This document shows positions 1 through 8,499 of a stretch of 64,000 bases of DNA, in pieces (within the stretch, counting starts at the first letter, position 1; every line of letters begins with the position of its first letter). Below the pieces are notes generated by a model, which saw nothing but the letters and a program-made list of their open reading frames with translations, ran no database searches and had not been told where the DNA came from. The stretch comes from Cytobacillus sp. IB215665 (lineage in GTDB: Bacteria; Bacillota; Bacilli; Bacillales; SM2101): positions 1-64,000 of the forward strand of contig NZ_JAXBME010000014.1 of the NCBI RefSeq assembly GCF_033963835.1. The letters are read 5' to 3'. A program made the position numbers and the translations under genes.

Positions 1-43
1 GTGAATTTTAGTAAGCTCAAATTCACCTCTCTTTATTTTTTTA
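1..43 (+). terminator. Stem-loop with T-rich tail at window edge
   Basis: GTGAATTT at 1-8 pairs perfectly with AAATTCAC at 19-26 across a 10-base loop. A pyrimidine- and T-rich stretch follows. It looks like a rho-independent terminator of a gene lying before the window, or one shared with the convergent regulator gene at 365. Confidence 0.5.
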
Positions 44-107
44 GCTAGTTATGTCCCAGCCTCCTATTATTATTTTGGAAACTTATTTTGCTCTTCCTAG
101 AAAACAA

Positions 108-190
108 ATTGCTGTTTTCGTATGGCATGTTGTTTTCATTCTAAAAAATAATTGAGTATACAACTAGGCTTCCTGGCTTCTTTTCTAAAG
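108..190 (-). repeat. Dispersed intergenic repeat, copy 1
   Basis: Read on the minus strand this matches the copies near 13633, 16330 and 27328: a GCC(A/G)GGAA-CCTAGTTGTATAC block, a T-rich middle, then ACGAAAACAGC. It is non-coding and lies downstream of the regulator gene at 365-1051. I see no gene in 44-364. Confidence 0.55.
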
Positions 191-364
191 ACTATAAAAA
201 TTATATCATCAGAAACTCAAATATAAGTACAAACAAAAATGCACCAAAATTTTAATTAGCTGTTTTTCGATTAAAGGATGAAGAAGATAACACGAATACA
301 ACTATTTTGTTTTCTAATCTAGTTACAGTAGCAACAAATTCTAAAAAAATAATATTAGCGCTCT

Positions 365-1051
365 TCAGTACTGACTATGAATGTGTTTATTTACATTGTC
401 GACATGAATTGCTAATGAGCGAATTCCTTTCTTAAGAAACCCTTCCTTTTTAAGCTGGCTTATGATTGTACTTGTCGTCTCTCGGGTTGATCCGACCATT
501 GTAGCAATATCCTGGTGCGTAAGCTTCATTTCAATTGTTTGCCACTCGTTTTTTCTTTTGCCGGATTTTTCACTAAGTTTCAGTAATAAATATAAGACAC
601 GATATTTTACATCGCCAAGTGCTATTTTTTCACTCATCTCGTAAATATCTTTTAACCGAGCAGAGAGTATTGAAATAAATTTTAAGGCAATTTTTGGATT
701 TTTCTCGATAAATGATTCAAACTCTGATTTCCCCATCACACATAAATATGTGTCAGTCATTGCTTGTGCATATACTTGATCGTCTATAAGAGAGAGGGTA
801 GATGTTTCTCCGAAAATATTTCCATCAGTTAAAATATCTAATGTAAACTCTTTTCCTTGTGCATTCATACGATATAGGCGAACTTGTCCTTTTTTTAATA
901 AAAACAAAGCTTTTATCGGAAGATTAGGATCTATAATAATTGTTCCTTTTTTGACTGGCTTCATCGAACTTAATTCATCAATTACTTGCAACTCTTCATT
1001 CGATAATTCTTCTAACAAACTAATTTGAGATAAGAACAATAATTTATCCAT
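365..1051 (-). CDS. Crp/Fnr-family transcriptional regulator
   Basis: A 228-residue regulator, normal length for the Crp/Fnr family. The N-terminal half is a cyclic-nucleotide-binding-like beta-roll (KALFLLKKGQVRLYR and GNIFGETSTLSL). The C-terminal half is a winged helix with a clear recognition region (HQDIATMVGSTRETTSTIIS). There is no N- or C-terminal Cys cluster like that of oxygen-sensing FNR proteins, so the ligand is unknown. Met at 1051 is chosen because upstream codons have no ribosome site. The gene is divergent from spoVIF, and a GTGACGGTCAC palindrome at 1127-1137 in the shared gap is a possible operator. The ligand and targets cannot be read from the sequence. Confidence 0.85.
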   Translation of the reverse strand: MDKLLFLSQISLLEELSNEELQVIDELSSMKPVKKGTIIIDPNLPIKALFLLKKGQVRLYRMNAQGKEFTLDILTDGNIFGETSTLSLIDDQVYAQAMTDTYLCVMGKSEFESFIEKNPKIALKFISILSARLKDIYEMSEKIALGDVKYRVLYLLLKLSEKSGKRKNEWQTIEMKLTHQDIATMVGSTRETTSTIISQLKKEGFLKKGIRSLAIHVDNVNKHIHSQY

Positions 1052-1126
1052 TGTGAGTCCCACTTTCCTTTGAAAGTATATTTTATAGTATACAAAAAAT
1101 TTGATGATACGAACAGAACATTTATA

Positions 1127-1137
1127 GTGACGGTCAC
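1127..1137. promoter_or_regulatory. Possible operator palindrome
   Basis: GTGACGGTCAC is a perfect palindrome around one central base, in the divergent gap between the Crp/Fnr-type gene and spoVIF. The half-sites resemble Crp/Fnr half-sites (GTGA/TCAC), but the spacing is shorter than the usual TGTGA-N6-TCACA, so this is only a candidate. Confidence 0.25.
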
Positions 1138-1163
1138 ACCTGAGCATATCAAGTCATATGATA
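1136..1163 (+). promoter_or_regulatory. SigmaK-like promoter of spoVIF
   Basis: CATATGATA at 1155-1163 fits the sigmaK -10 pattern CATAnnnTA exactly. An ACACC at 1136-1140 sits at about the distance expected for the -35 AC. The start would fall about 15 bases before the spoVIF ribosome site. B. subtilis spoVIF is known to belong to the late mother-cell programme, which supports the reading. Confidence 0.6.
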
Positions 1164-1185
1164 TATCACGTTAGGAGGCTTAGGG

Positions 1186-1440
1186 ATGGATAATAATTTA
1201 TTTAAAAATATTGAGAAGAAAACAGGAGTCAAAATGAAGGATGTTTTCGAATTAGCCAATTCAGTACAACATGCAAACTTCCAAGACGAAAAACAAGTTA
1301 GGCAAATTGTGAAAAGAGTAGCTGAGTTAGCTAGACGTGACGTTCCAAAAGAACTTGAGGACAAAATCGTCAGTTCTATTATTAATGATGGGAAAAAGAT
1401 TGATTTTGGAACGATTGCAAATATGTTAAACAAAAAGTGA
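1186..1440 (+). CDS. spoVIF: Stage VI sporulation protein F (SpoVIF/YjcC)
   Basis: An 84-residue soluble acidic/basic helical protein, close to the length of B. subtilis YjcC. It begins MDNNLFKNIEKKTGVKMKDV and has the family-type core VRQIVKRVAELARR-VPKELEDKIVSSI. In B. subtilis SpoVIF acts in the mother cell late in sporulation and is needed for GerE-dependent coat gene expression. The start is fixed by AGGAGG seven bases upstream. A sigmaK-like promoter lies at 1136-1163 and a terminator at 1541. The next conserved neighbours are a coat-like repeat protein and yjcD, as in the yjc region of Bacillus. Confidence 0.9.
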   Translation: MDNNLFKNIEKKTGVKMKDVFELANSVQHANFQDEKQVRQIVKRVAELARRDVPKELEDKIVSSIINDGKKIDFGTIANMLNKK

Positions 1441-1470
1441 CTTCCTTCAAGCTAAACTAACTTTACGTAT

Positions 1471-1494
1471 CAGGTGGAGAACAAGCTCCACCTG
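1471..1494. terminator. Stem-loop after spoVIF
   Basis: CAGGTGGAG at 1471-1479 pairs perfectly with CTCCACCTG at 1486-1494 over a six-base loop. There is no T run after it, so it may be a processing hairpin rather than the terminator itself. Confidence 0.45.
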
Positions 1495-1540
1495 ATTTCA
1501 AGCTGTAACAATGAAATAGATCCTCATCTATAATTAAACT

Positions 1541-1563
1541 CTTCCATTTGGAAGTTTTTTTTC
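1541..1563 (+). terminator. Rho-independent terminator after spoVIF
   Basis: CTTCC, four-base loop, GGAAG, then nine T residues (1555-1563). It is about 100 bases past the spoVIF stop. The following stretch 1564-2035 has no open frame I can support. Confidence 0.65.
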
Positions 1564-2052
1564 TTTAAGGAGGGTGAAGTCAGAGGGAGGTAACGGATTT
1601 TTACTTTAATGAAATATCAGTTTTCGTTAAAGTTACTACGTCCTTTCCCAAGTTATAGTATGAACTTTAGCACTTATTTATAATTATATTTTAGTGCTGA
1701 CGAAAATTTTTGGCACACATAATTTTCATGTGCTACTGAGCACGTATGAGTATATTTTTATTTTAGTATCATTGATGGTTTTTTACTCTATTACAACGCG
1801 TTATATGTTCCTAGCGAATCGTATAAGAAAAGATGATATTAGTATCGTTCTATGTATACTTATTTCCTAGTCAAGTGTAAAAAGCCTTTACTTAGTTATT
1901 CTATCAAGCTAGAGTCTATTTGTATAACCTTACATATGCAGGTGTAGAATTCATTCCTTGGGTATTTCTCTACATGAAATTGTGAAAACCTGTGTCAACA
2001 TCCCGATATTTGAATAAAATAGCATAGAAAAATATAAGGGAGGTATGAACTG

Positions 2053-3060
2053 TTGAATCATTATTATCCACATATGCATAATCAGATGCACAATCCAATG
2101 CATGGAAATGTCATGCCAATGCATGGAAATGTCATGCCAATGCATGGAAATGTCATGCCAATGCATGGAAATGTCATGCCAATGCATGGAAATGTCATGC
2201 CAATGCATGGAAATGTCATGCCAATGCATGGAAATGTCATGCCGATGCATGGAAATGTCATGCCAATGCATGGGAATATGATGCCTTGGAACGGTAACGT
2301 GATGCCAGCGCATGAAAATGTCATGCCAATGTATGAGAATGTCATGCCAGCGCATGAAAATGTAATGCCGATGTACGAGAACGTTATGCCAGCACAAGAA
2401 AATGTGATGCCGATGTACGAGAACGTCATGCCAGCACAAGAAAATGTGATGCCGATGTACGAGAATGTCATGCCAGCACAAGAAAATGTGATGCCGATGT
2501 ACGAGAATGTCATGCCAGCACAAGAAAATGTGATGCCGATGTACGAGAATGTCATGCCAGCACAAGAAAATGTGATGCCGATGTACGAGAATGTCATGCC
2601 AGCACAAGAAAATGTGATGCCGATGTACGAGAATGTCATGCCAGCACAAGAAAATGTGATGCCAATGCAAGAAAACGTTATGCCAGCACAAGAAAATGTG
2701 ATGCCAATGCAAGAAAATGTCATGCCAGCACACGAGAAAGTAATGCCAGCTCACAGTCCCGAAGAAATGAAGGACTTCTGTAGAAAGTATAAGCACCACT
2801 TTGTCTGTGTGGAAATGAAAGATGGACGCCATTATGACGGAATAATTGTAGGTACGCAAGGAGATTCAGTAGTGATGTTAGTTCCAATGGGGGAAGTTGC
2901 GAACAGAGAAGAGCAACAACAATTTGTTAACGACCCTAATGGTGGATTTGGATATGGTTTTGGTGGTTTTGGTGGCTATCCACGTAGATTCCGTAGATTT
3001 GGTCGTTTTGGATTTCCTTTCTTTGGAATAAGACGCTTTGGTTTCCCATTCTTTTATTAA
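2053..3060 (+). CDS. Met/His-rich heptad-repeat protein, spore-coat type
   Basis: A 335-residue protein starting at TTG (2053), nine bases after AAGGGAGG. Residues 16-232 are 31 heptads: nine of MHGN(V/M)MP, one WNGNVMP, then alternating MYENVMP/MQENVMP and A(Q/H)ENVMP. The conserved C-terminal part has a small domain (FCRKYKHHFVCVEMKDGRHYD and GIIVGTQGDSVVMLVPMGEV) and ends in a Gly/Phe/Arg-rich tail with a final FPFFY. A family of Bacillus proteins next to yjcC/yjcD shares this tail and domain, and I recall it as spore-associated or unassigned. The lack of a signal peptide fits a mother-cell coat protein. A weak sigmaE-like element lies at 2005-2030, too close to the start to be certain. 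The Met-rich repeats could bind metal or crosslink, which is inference. Confidence 0.7.
   Translation: MNHYYPHMHNQMHNPMHGNVMPMHGNVMPMHGNVMPMHGNVMPMHGNVMPMHGNVMPMHGNVMPMHGNVMPMHGNMMPWNGNVMPAHENVMPMYENVMPAHENVMPMYENVMPAQENVMPMYENVMPAQENVMPMYENVMPAQENVMPMYENVMPAQENVMPMYENVMPAQENVMPMYENVMPAQENVMPMYENVMPAQENVMPMQENVMPAQENVMPMQENVMPAHEKVMPAHSPEEMKDFCRKYKHHFVCVEMKDGRHYDGIIVGTQGDSVVMLVPMGEVANREEQQQFVNDPNGGFGYGFGGFGGYPRRFRRFGRFGFPFFGIRRFGFPFFY
2098..2748 (+). repeat. In-frame 21-bp tandem repeat, 31 units
   Basis: Exactly 31 units of 21 bp, each coding one heptad. The first nine are nearly identical at DNA level (ATGCATGGAAATGTCATGCC and one more base). The later ones form a 42-bp superunit (MYENVMP plus AQENVMP) repeated about eight times. 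The near-identity shows recent expansion by slippage or unequal exchange, so copy number is likely to vary between strains. Confidence 0.95.
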
Positions 3061-3247
3061 CCCAGTGATCACATAGTTTGAAACATCTTAATGTCAAAGA
3101 GTGAGAAATAATTCTACCTTCGTCTAATTGTGTATATCTAGCTTATTAATATTAACAAATTTATATATATAAGGTGAAAAATATAAATATTGATGGAAAC
3201 TAAAAGGACTACAATACGAAGGTAATCAAGTGTATGTTTAAAGAACG

Positions 3248-3284
3248 AAGAGCTAGGATAACTCGATCACTAGCTCTTTCTTGA
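3248..3284 (+). terminator. Terminator downstream of heptad-repeat gene
   Basis: AAGAGCTAG at 3248-3256 pairs with CTAGCTCTT at 3270-3278, followed by TCTTGATTGTTTT. It lies about 190 bases past the stop at 3060. 3061-3247 holds nothing else I can support. Confidence 0.6.
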
Positions 3285-3374
3285 TTGTTTTCAAAATTAT
3301 AAGCACTAAGATGACCATCGAATTTTACAGCTCCAAAGACTATCACCTAAGTGACAAGGCAAAAAAATGCTTTA

Positions 3375-3494
3375 TTAAATAGCTTTAATGCGTTCAATAG
3401 AAATTGAGCTGATGAGTATCGGTATTTGCTCAATATGTCTGGTTGTATCCACATTGGTAAATATTTTTCGTACTAAGATTCGTAGCTTTTTATT
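3375..3494 (-). pseudogene. Possible remnant of a short coding region
   Basis: A 39-codon open stretch on the minus strand with protein-like composition (FTNVDTTRHIEQIPILISSI) ends in TAA at 3375, but it has no start codon or ribosome site and a stop just upstream at 3495. I do not recognise it. It may be the tail of a deleted gene, or chance. Confidence 0.25.
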
Positions 3495-3575
3495 TTATAT
3501 AAATCATGAAAACCGTGTAAAGTCTTGTTCACCGGTAGTCATTTTATAAAAGTACAAAAAAGATAAAAAAGCATA

Positions 3576-5846
3576 TTATCTTATTATTGAAGCTAAGAAA
3601 CGTGATCGCTTAGCTTTTTTACCACGTCGCATATGAGGTATAGACAAGTATAAAGAGTCTTGCGCACGTGTCATGGCAACATACAATAAGCGTCGCTCTT
3701 CCTCAAGGATACGAATATCTCCATTTCGAAACGATTCTAATGCATAATCGTGTGGAAGGCTACCGTCCACAGCTCCTAACACGTATACGTTTTTATACTC
3801 TAGCCCCTTTGCTCGATGGATTGTTGATAAAGTGATTGAGTTGTTATACTGCTTACTAAGCTCCTTCATTTCTTTATTCATTGCAATCATGTGATCAATG
3901 TGCTCAACGAACTGGGTAAGATTTTCAAATTTCTTAGCAACAACCTTTAAGTCACGAACATCATCTGACCCTCTTTCAATGGCATTGCCTTCATTCCCTC
4001 TTTTTTTAACAAATTCAGCAAAGCCCATCTCTTGTTCGATTTTTTCTATAGCTTTGATTGGTTGTAGACTAGCTAAAGTTGTAAACAAAGGTACTATTTT
4101 TTGTAACTTTCTTTTTTGAAAAGGTTGGACATTTTGAAGAAATGCTAGGCCATCTACAAATGAACAATCTTCTAATATAGTAATTGCTTTCAAATCTTGA
4201 TAGATTGATTGCTTTAAAAACTGTGCTGTTAAGATATCCCGAATAGCATTGCTATTATTTGGGTCTAAACTTAAGCGTAAATGTGCAACCAAGCTTTTAA
4301 CAGTTCTCCTTTGGTAAAAAGATTCACTATCCTGTTCAATAGTGAAAGGTAAGCTAGACTGTGTCAACCTCTCAAATAGGGCTCTAGAAGCGGAGTGTGT
4401 TCGATAAAAGATCGCAAAGTCATTTGGCTCTGCACCATTTGCGATTTTTTCTTTTAAATCAGTGACAATCATTGTAGCTTCCTCTTCTTCATCATACGGA
4501 TAAAAAACAGTTGGAACATGTTGGTTATTAATTTGTGATATCATATTTTTTTGATGACGAATACTATTCTCTGATATAACTTTATTTGCACTTTGGACAA
4601 TATGATGTGTAGAACGATAGTTTTCTGCTAATATAACTGTTTTGCAGTTAGGATAATCTGTAGAGAAATGTAAAATAAATGATGGATCACTTCCTCGAAA
4701 GGCATAAATTGATTGATCATCATCCCCAACTACACAAAGGTTTTTTGTATGATTTGAGAGCAATTGAATGATCTTGTACTGGACTTTATTAATATCTTGA
4801 AATTCATCAATTAAAAAATAGTGGAAGCGTTGCTGATACTTTTTTAACAGTTGATCATTATTTTGGAAAAGCCGTAAGCAACCAACAAGCATATCGTCAA
4901 AGTCGAATAAAGATCTTTCTTGTTTCAATTGTTCGTAGCGTAAATATAAAAATCCTAGCTTTTCTTCCCATTCGTCTGTCGGTTTTATATCCATCGGTTC
5001 CAACAATGTGTTTTTCCAATAACTAATTTTTTGAAGTGCTTCGTCGTAAGCAAACTGCTTTTCATCTAAACTGATTTCCATTCCTGCTTGTTTAACAAGC
5101 TGTTCTCTTTGCCATTCCCATTTGATAAGTTTGTCACTTTGCCATTGCTCAGGGGTGTGGTGTAGAAGTATTTTGTAAAAAATACTATGGAAAGTTCCTA
5201 TTACCATGCGACTGATCGTTGATGATGATATCCCATAAGAAAGTAGGCGTTGTTTCATTTCTTTTGCCGCTTTAGTTGTAAATGTAACGAGTATCATGCT
5301 AGCTGGATCTACTTTTTTATCTTTAATCATATAGAGTGTTCTTGTAGTTAAAACACGAGTCTTTCCACTCCCAGCACCAGCAAGAATAAGAAGTGGACCT
5401 TCTGTATGCTTTACCGCATCCCATTGTAATGAATCTAGCTGAATGTTGGTTGCGTATTTAACGTACTCTTTTGTTGTTTCATATTTAAATATTTGGGTTG
5501 TTTTTACGGTTTTTGCAGGCTGCCATATCATTTGCTTTTCCAAGACGGTTGATGAAATAGTACGTGATTTTGGTATTCGAAATCCATTTTGTTCAACATA
5601 ATTAATAGTGTTCTCAGCTTCCCTTTCTTTTGGTTGATGAACTGATAACGTCTTAGCGTTTTGACAGGGTGTTTTTTTGTGATAAAAATGTGGTTGTTTT
5701 GACATACCTAGATATAATCGGACTTCTGCCCCACAATCTTTACAAGTAATTTCTCCTCGAAGACTGTTTTCATAGAGGCGCTGGAGATTTTCTCTATGTT
5801 GAGAATCTAGTTCAATAAGGCAATCATGATGTATTGCACAGTCCAT
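3576..5846 (-). CDS. yjcD: UvrD/Rep-type ATP-dependent DNA helicase YjcD
   Basis: A 756-residue superfamily 1A helicase, matching B. subtilis YjcD in length and locus. An N-terminal Cys/His region (residues 3-61: CAIHHDC, CKDCGAE, HFYHKKTPC) resembles a zinc-binding or CoiA-like head. The helicase core begins with the Q motif near residue 141 and Walker A AGAGSGKT at 156-163. Then come FLIDEFQDIN (motif II), GDDDQSIYAFRG (III), LAENYRST (IV), STIHRAKGLEYKNVYVLG (V) and EERRLLYVAMTRA (VI). Met at 5846 is preferred over an earlier ATG because AGGAGG lies seven bases before it. The role is DNA unwinding in repair or recombination, and the exact pathway is unknown. Confidence 0.9.
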   Translation of the reverse strand: MDCAIHHDCLIELDSQHRENLQRLYENSLRGEITCKDCGAEVRLYLGMSKQPHFYHKKTPCQNAKTLSVHQPKEREAENTINYVEQNGFRIPKSRTISSTVLEKQMIWQPAKTVKTTQIFKYETTKEYVKYATNIQLDSLQWDAVKHTEGPLLILAGAGSGKTRVLTTRTLYMIKDKKVDPASMILVTFTTKAAKEMKQRLLSYGISSSTISRMVIGTFHSIFYKILLHHTPEQWQSDKLIKWEWQREQLVKQAGMEISLDEKQFAYDEALQKISYWKNTLLEPMDIKPTDEWEEKLGFLYLRYEQLKQERSLFDFDDMLVGCLRLFQNNDQLLKKYQQRFHYFLIDEFQDINKVQYKIIQLLSNHTKNLCVVGDDDQSIYAFRGSDPSFILHFSTDYPNCKTVILAENYRSTHHIVQSANKVISENSIRHQKNMISQINNQHVPTVFYPYDEEEEATMIVTDLKEKIANGAEPNDFAIFYRTHSASRALFERLTQSSLPFTIEQDSESFYQRRTVKSLVAHLRLSLDPNNSNAIRDILTAQFLKQSIYQDLKAITILEDCSFVDGLAFLQNVQPFQKRKLQKIVPLFTTLASLQPIKAIEKIEQEMGFAEFVKKRGNEGNAIERGSDDVRDLKVVAKKFENLTQFVEHIDHMIAMNKEMKELSKQYNNSITLSTIHRAKGLEYKNVYVLGAVDGSLPHDYALESFRNGDIRILEEERRLLYVAMTRAQDSLYLSIPHMRRGKKAKRSRFLASIIR
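3590..3622 (+). terminator. Plus-strand terminator hairpin inside yjcD 3' end
   Basis: AAGCTAAG at 3590-3597 pairs with CTTAGCTT at 3609-3616, followed by more T. It works as a terminator only for plus-strand transcripts, so it would stop read-through from the 2053 gene from running antisense into yjcD. Confidence 0.4.
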
Positions 5847-6309
5847 GAAGGACCCTCCTAATGGCTTGTATATTTTTAACCTTTCTATCATAACAAAATG
5901 GTGAATGGAGGAAAAGTTGAATTGAAGAATTTGTTGATACTTAGGGTTTGCACAAAGTATTTCTATGATTTTCCATATATTAGGTTAAGTGTTTTGGACC
6001 TAAAACTTTGTAAAGCTAGGAGCATTATTTTAGAGATTTGTAAACAGGTGTGAGATGCTTTAATTAGTGTCTCTGTTCGAAGGAAAACTTTATTGCATTT
6101 GTAAACAATCGTAAGAAGTAGTTTTATACGCTTGTGCGCTTTGCAGTAGAAAAGATGTATAAACATATAAAGTATACGTTTTTATTCTTAGTATGAAAAA
6201 CAACAATTAATTGATTAGTATTTAAGCGAGAAGTTTTGGAATATTATGAGTTATACAGGAAAAAACTTGCATCTTATCGAATGTTTATATATAAAGGAAG
6301 GTGATAGCT
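5847..6309. other. Intergenic region, no gene seen
   Basis: AT-rich, no supported frame. GAAAAACAACAATTAA at 6195-6210 is a partial match to the dispersed intergenic repeat core. The region separates yjcD (minus) from the plus-strand gene at 6310. Confidence 0.5.
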
Positions 6310-6552
6310 ATGACTTTAATTGCACCTATTAATCATGAGCAATACAGTTTATACGCACTTCGCACCATTCCGTTCAAGCAAGATATGATGAAATTTAATC
6401 CAGTTTATAAGTCTACAATAGATGTACGGCTACAAGAACAATCATTTCCAATATCAATACTTCAAAAAAGAAAATACGAAGTGAAAGAAAATGAAGATAA
6501 GCTATATTACGAAATTACTGGTAAAGGGAAATATATAAATGAACTAGTCTGA
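6310..6552 (+). CDS. Small hypothetical protein
   Basis: An 80-residue protein starting MTLIAPINHEQYSLYALRTI, preceded by GGAAGGTGAT about five bases before the ATG. It is charged and soluble, with no membrane segment or Cys. Similar short proteins with an N-terminal 'I-P-NH-QY-Y--RTI' pattern occur in Bacillaceae, but I know no function. It ends 21 bases before the MBL hydrolase gene, so the two may be co-transcribed. Confidence 0.6.
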   Translation: MTLIAPINHEQYSLYALRTIPFKQDMMKFNPVYKSTIDVRLQEQSFPISILQKRKYEVKENEDKLYYEITGKGKYINELV

Positions 6553-6573
6553 GTATTGGAGGCGTACTACTAA

Positions 6574-7473
6574 ATGAAGTTATGCAATATTCAACACGAT
6601 TGTTATTATTTTCATGCTGCGGTCAATATTGGTTATGTTAAAGCAGGTGACCAAGGCTTGTTAATTGACGCAGGTCTAGATAAGAGTACAATAAAAAAAG
6701 TAATTAAAGAGCTTGATAAAGAACAGTTACCACTTACTCACTTATTTATTACACATGCACATGCAGACCACTTTGGAGGTGCTGCGCATTTACAAAAAAC
6801 AAAAGATGTATTTACGATGGCTCCTCCAATTGAGGAGGCGATTTTACGGTATCCTATTTTAGAGCCAATATATTTATTTCAAGGAAACCATCCTTTACCG
6901 GAAATGAGAAATAAGTTCTTGGAAGGTGAAGCTATTAGAGTTGACCAAGTACTAAATGAAGGTAACCATGAAATAGGTGCTTTTACGTTTGAATGTATCT
7001 CATTTCCAGGACATAGTGAAAATCAAATGGGTATAAAAATCAATGAAATTTTATATTGTGGTGATGCTTATTTTAGTTTAGAGCAGCTTCAAAAACATAA
7101 AATTCCTTATATTGTAGATTGCCAACATACAATAAATACATTAGAGAAGTGTTTGACAATCGATTGTTACGGGGTAGTACCTGGACACGGCGAGTTTGAA
7201 ACTGCTTATCAACGGACTATTAGAGGCAATATCGTATACCACCATCAAATATTAGATTGGATGAGTGACTACTTCAAGTTGAAAGAAGCCGGTGTTAGTC
7301 ATGAAGAATTAGTTAGAGATGCATGTGAGGCCTGGGAGATTTCTTTGCCATTCGTATCATCGTGGATGCTGTATCGTACAGCGATAACCGCGTACGCTAC
7401 TAAGCTAGTAAAGGACGACTTAGTAGAGTTATCTATAAAAGATTTTGCGCTATCATTTAACTGGAAAAGCTAG
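6574..7473 (+). CDS. MBL-fold metallo-hydrolase
   Basis: A 299-residue metallo-beta-lactamase-fold enzyme. The HxHxDH zinc signature is THAHADHFGG near residue 60. Further metal ligands are the His of FPGHSENQMG, the Asp of YCGDAYF and the His of PGHGEFE. The C-terminal third is a helical extension typical of the broad MBL hydrolase group. It is probably a thioesterase or lactonase-like hydrolase in the cytoplasm. The substrate cannot be told. GGAGG lies 11 bases before the start, and the gene follows a small hypothetical gene by 21 bases. Confidence 0.85.
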   Translation: MKLCNIQHDCYYFHAAVNIGYVKAGDQGLLIDAGLDKSTIKKVIKELDKEQLPLTHLFITHAHADHFGGAAHLQKTKDVFTMAPPIEEAILRYPILEPIYLFQGNHPLPEMRNKFLEGEAIRVDQVLNEGNHEIGAFTFECISFPGHSENQMGIKINEILYCGDAYFSLEQLQKHKIPYIVDCQHTINTLEKCLTIDCYGVVPGHGEFETAYQRTIRGNIVYHHQILDWMSDYFKLKEAGVSHEELVRDACEAWEISLPFVSSWMLYRTAITAYATKLVKDDLVELSIKDFALSFNWKS

Positions 7474-7689
7474 TGAATGTTTGTACTAGTTTGACACATC
7501 CAGAATGCTAATATGTGCTTCGTCATTTGTTGTTTGTTGGAATTCACAATATTTATAAACAATAACTAGGTATTAGCTGTTATGTATTAATGCAGCTAAT
7601 ATTTTTTTATGATGTGATAAATTTGAGTTGGTTTTTTTATTAATCTCTTTTTGAAATTTATGCAATTGACTTCGTTATATATGAGAGAT

Positions 7690-7766
7690 GATAGCGCCAC
7701 GAGTTTATATATTTTATTTCTTAATACGAAAGTAACAATCTGCGAAAACAACCTTCTAAAAACAGC
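7690..7766 (+). repeat. Dispersed intergenic repeat, copy 2 (diverged)
   Basis: An ATACGAAA-GTAACAATC-TGCGAAAACAACC core follows a T-rich block, as in the other copies. It lies in the 448-base gap between the MBL gene and the permease remnant, which holds no other supported feature. A 64-codon open frame over it has no ribosome site. Confidence 0.4.
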
Positions 7767-7921
7767 AACAAGTATGAAAAAACGATCTTTTGACTACAAA
7801 AAAAGTCCAATAACTGTTGGACTCAAAGAGAGAGGTGTGTCTTAAGTACCGTTCATAACAAATAAGATACATTAAAAAGATGAGAAAAATATGTGATGAT
7901 GATGGGAAATTGTGTGAATGA

Positions 7922-8455
7922 TTGACAAGTCTCCTTTTTAGTCAGAAATTAACTCAAACCCCAACTAGCCGATCAATTGTGAGTCAATTAATGGGAGGAG
8001 CTATTGTTATTACGCTAATCGCTAGTCTTGTTTTATTGATAGCAGAAAGATTATTAAGCGTAAATATTCCAAATCGTGGAGAGATGTTCATATTACTCCT
8101 ATTCACAGGACTTTGCTTTTTTTTGATTCAAAACGCATTATTATATTGGGTTGGCTATATGACAGTTCCAATTCTTATTCTCTTGTTCTTTTTTTCCTTA
8201 CCTATTCTGTCAGTGGCTCCTGAACTTCTACCAGTAGTGACTAGAAATTGGTTGTACTCATGGGTACCTTTCCGATTTAGCGTCGAGCCCTGCAAAGGTA
8301 TACTCTTTTTTGGAAAGAAATCATTTGATCATGGCTTAGGTATATTAGGTTGGAGTGGAGTAGTGAGTTTGATGTTGATGTTTTTAACTGTTTTGAAGTC
8401 AAAAAACGGTGTAAATGAAGCGGAAAGTCAGTTGAATTTAGATAGTCAAAAGTAA
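7922..8455 (+). pseudogene. C-terminal remnant of a YhgE/Pip-type membrane protein
   Basis: The 177-codon frame has four or five hydrophobic segments and ends with a motif seen at the C-terminus of YhgE/Pip and related ABC-2-like permeases (SWVPFRFSVE, then a last membrane helix GWSGVVSLMLMFLTV). The large N-terminal extracellular part and first helix of that family are absent. The frame opens at a TTG with no good ribosome site. I read it as a 5'-truncated remnant that is probably not functional. If translated it would be an orphan membrane fragment. Confidence 0.55.
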
Positions 8456-8499
8456 ACATAAAGTACTTTTATTACGAAGTCTAATAGAAAGGAGAGGCA

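Noticed and set aside
2098-2748. CRISPR array
   Set aside because: Repeats are in-frame 21-bp coding units without spacers. No spaced direct repeats or cas genes are seen in the window.
1951-2859. Long open frames on the minus strand through the heptad-repeat gene
   Set aside because: They are antisense shadows of a 21-bp tandem repeat; no ribosome site, and the plus-strand frame has a TTG start with a strong ribosome site and a conserved C-terminus.
7651-7845. 64-codon plus-strand frame
   Set aside because: No ribosome site; it overlaps a diverged copy of the intergenic repeat, and its composition is not protein-like.
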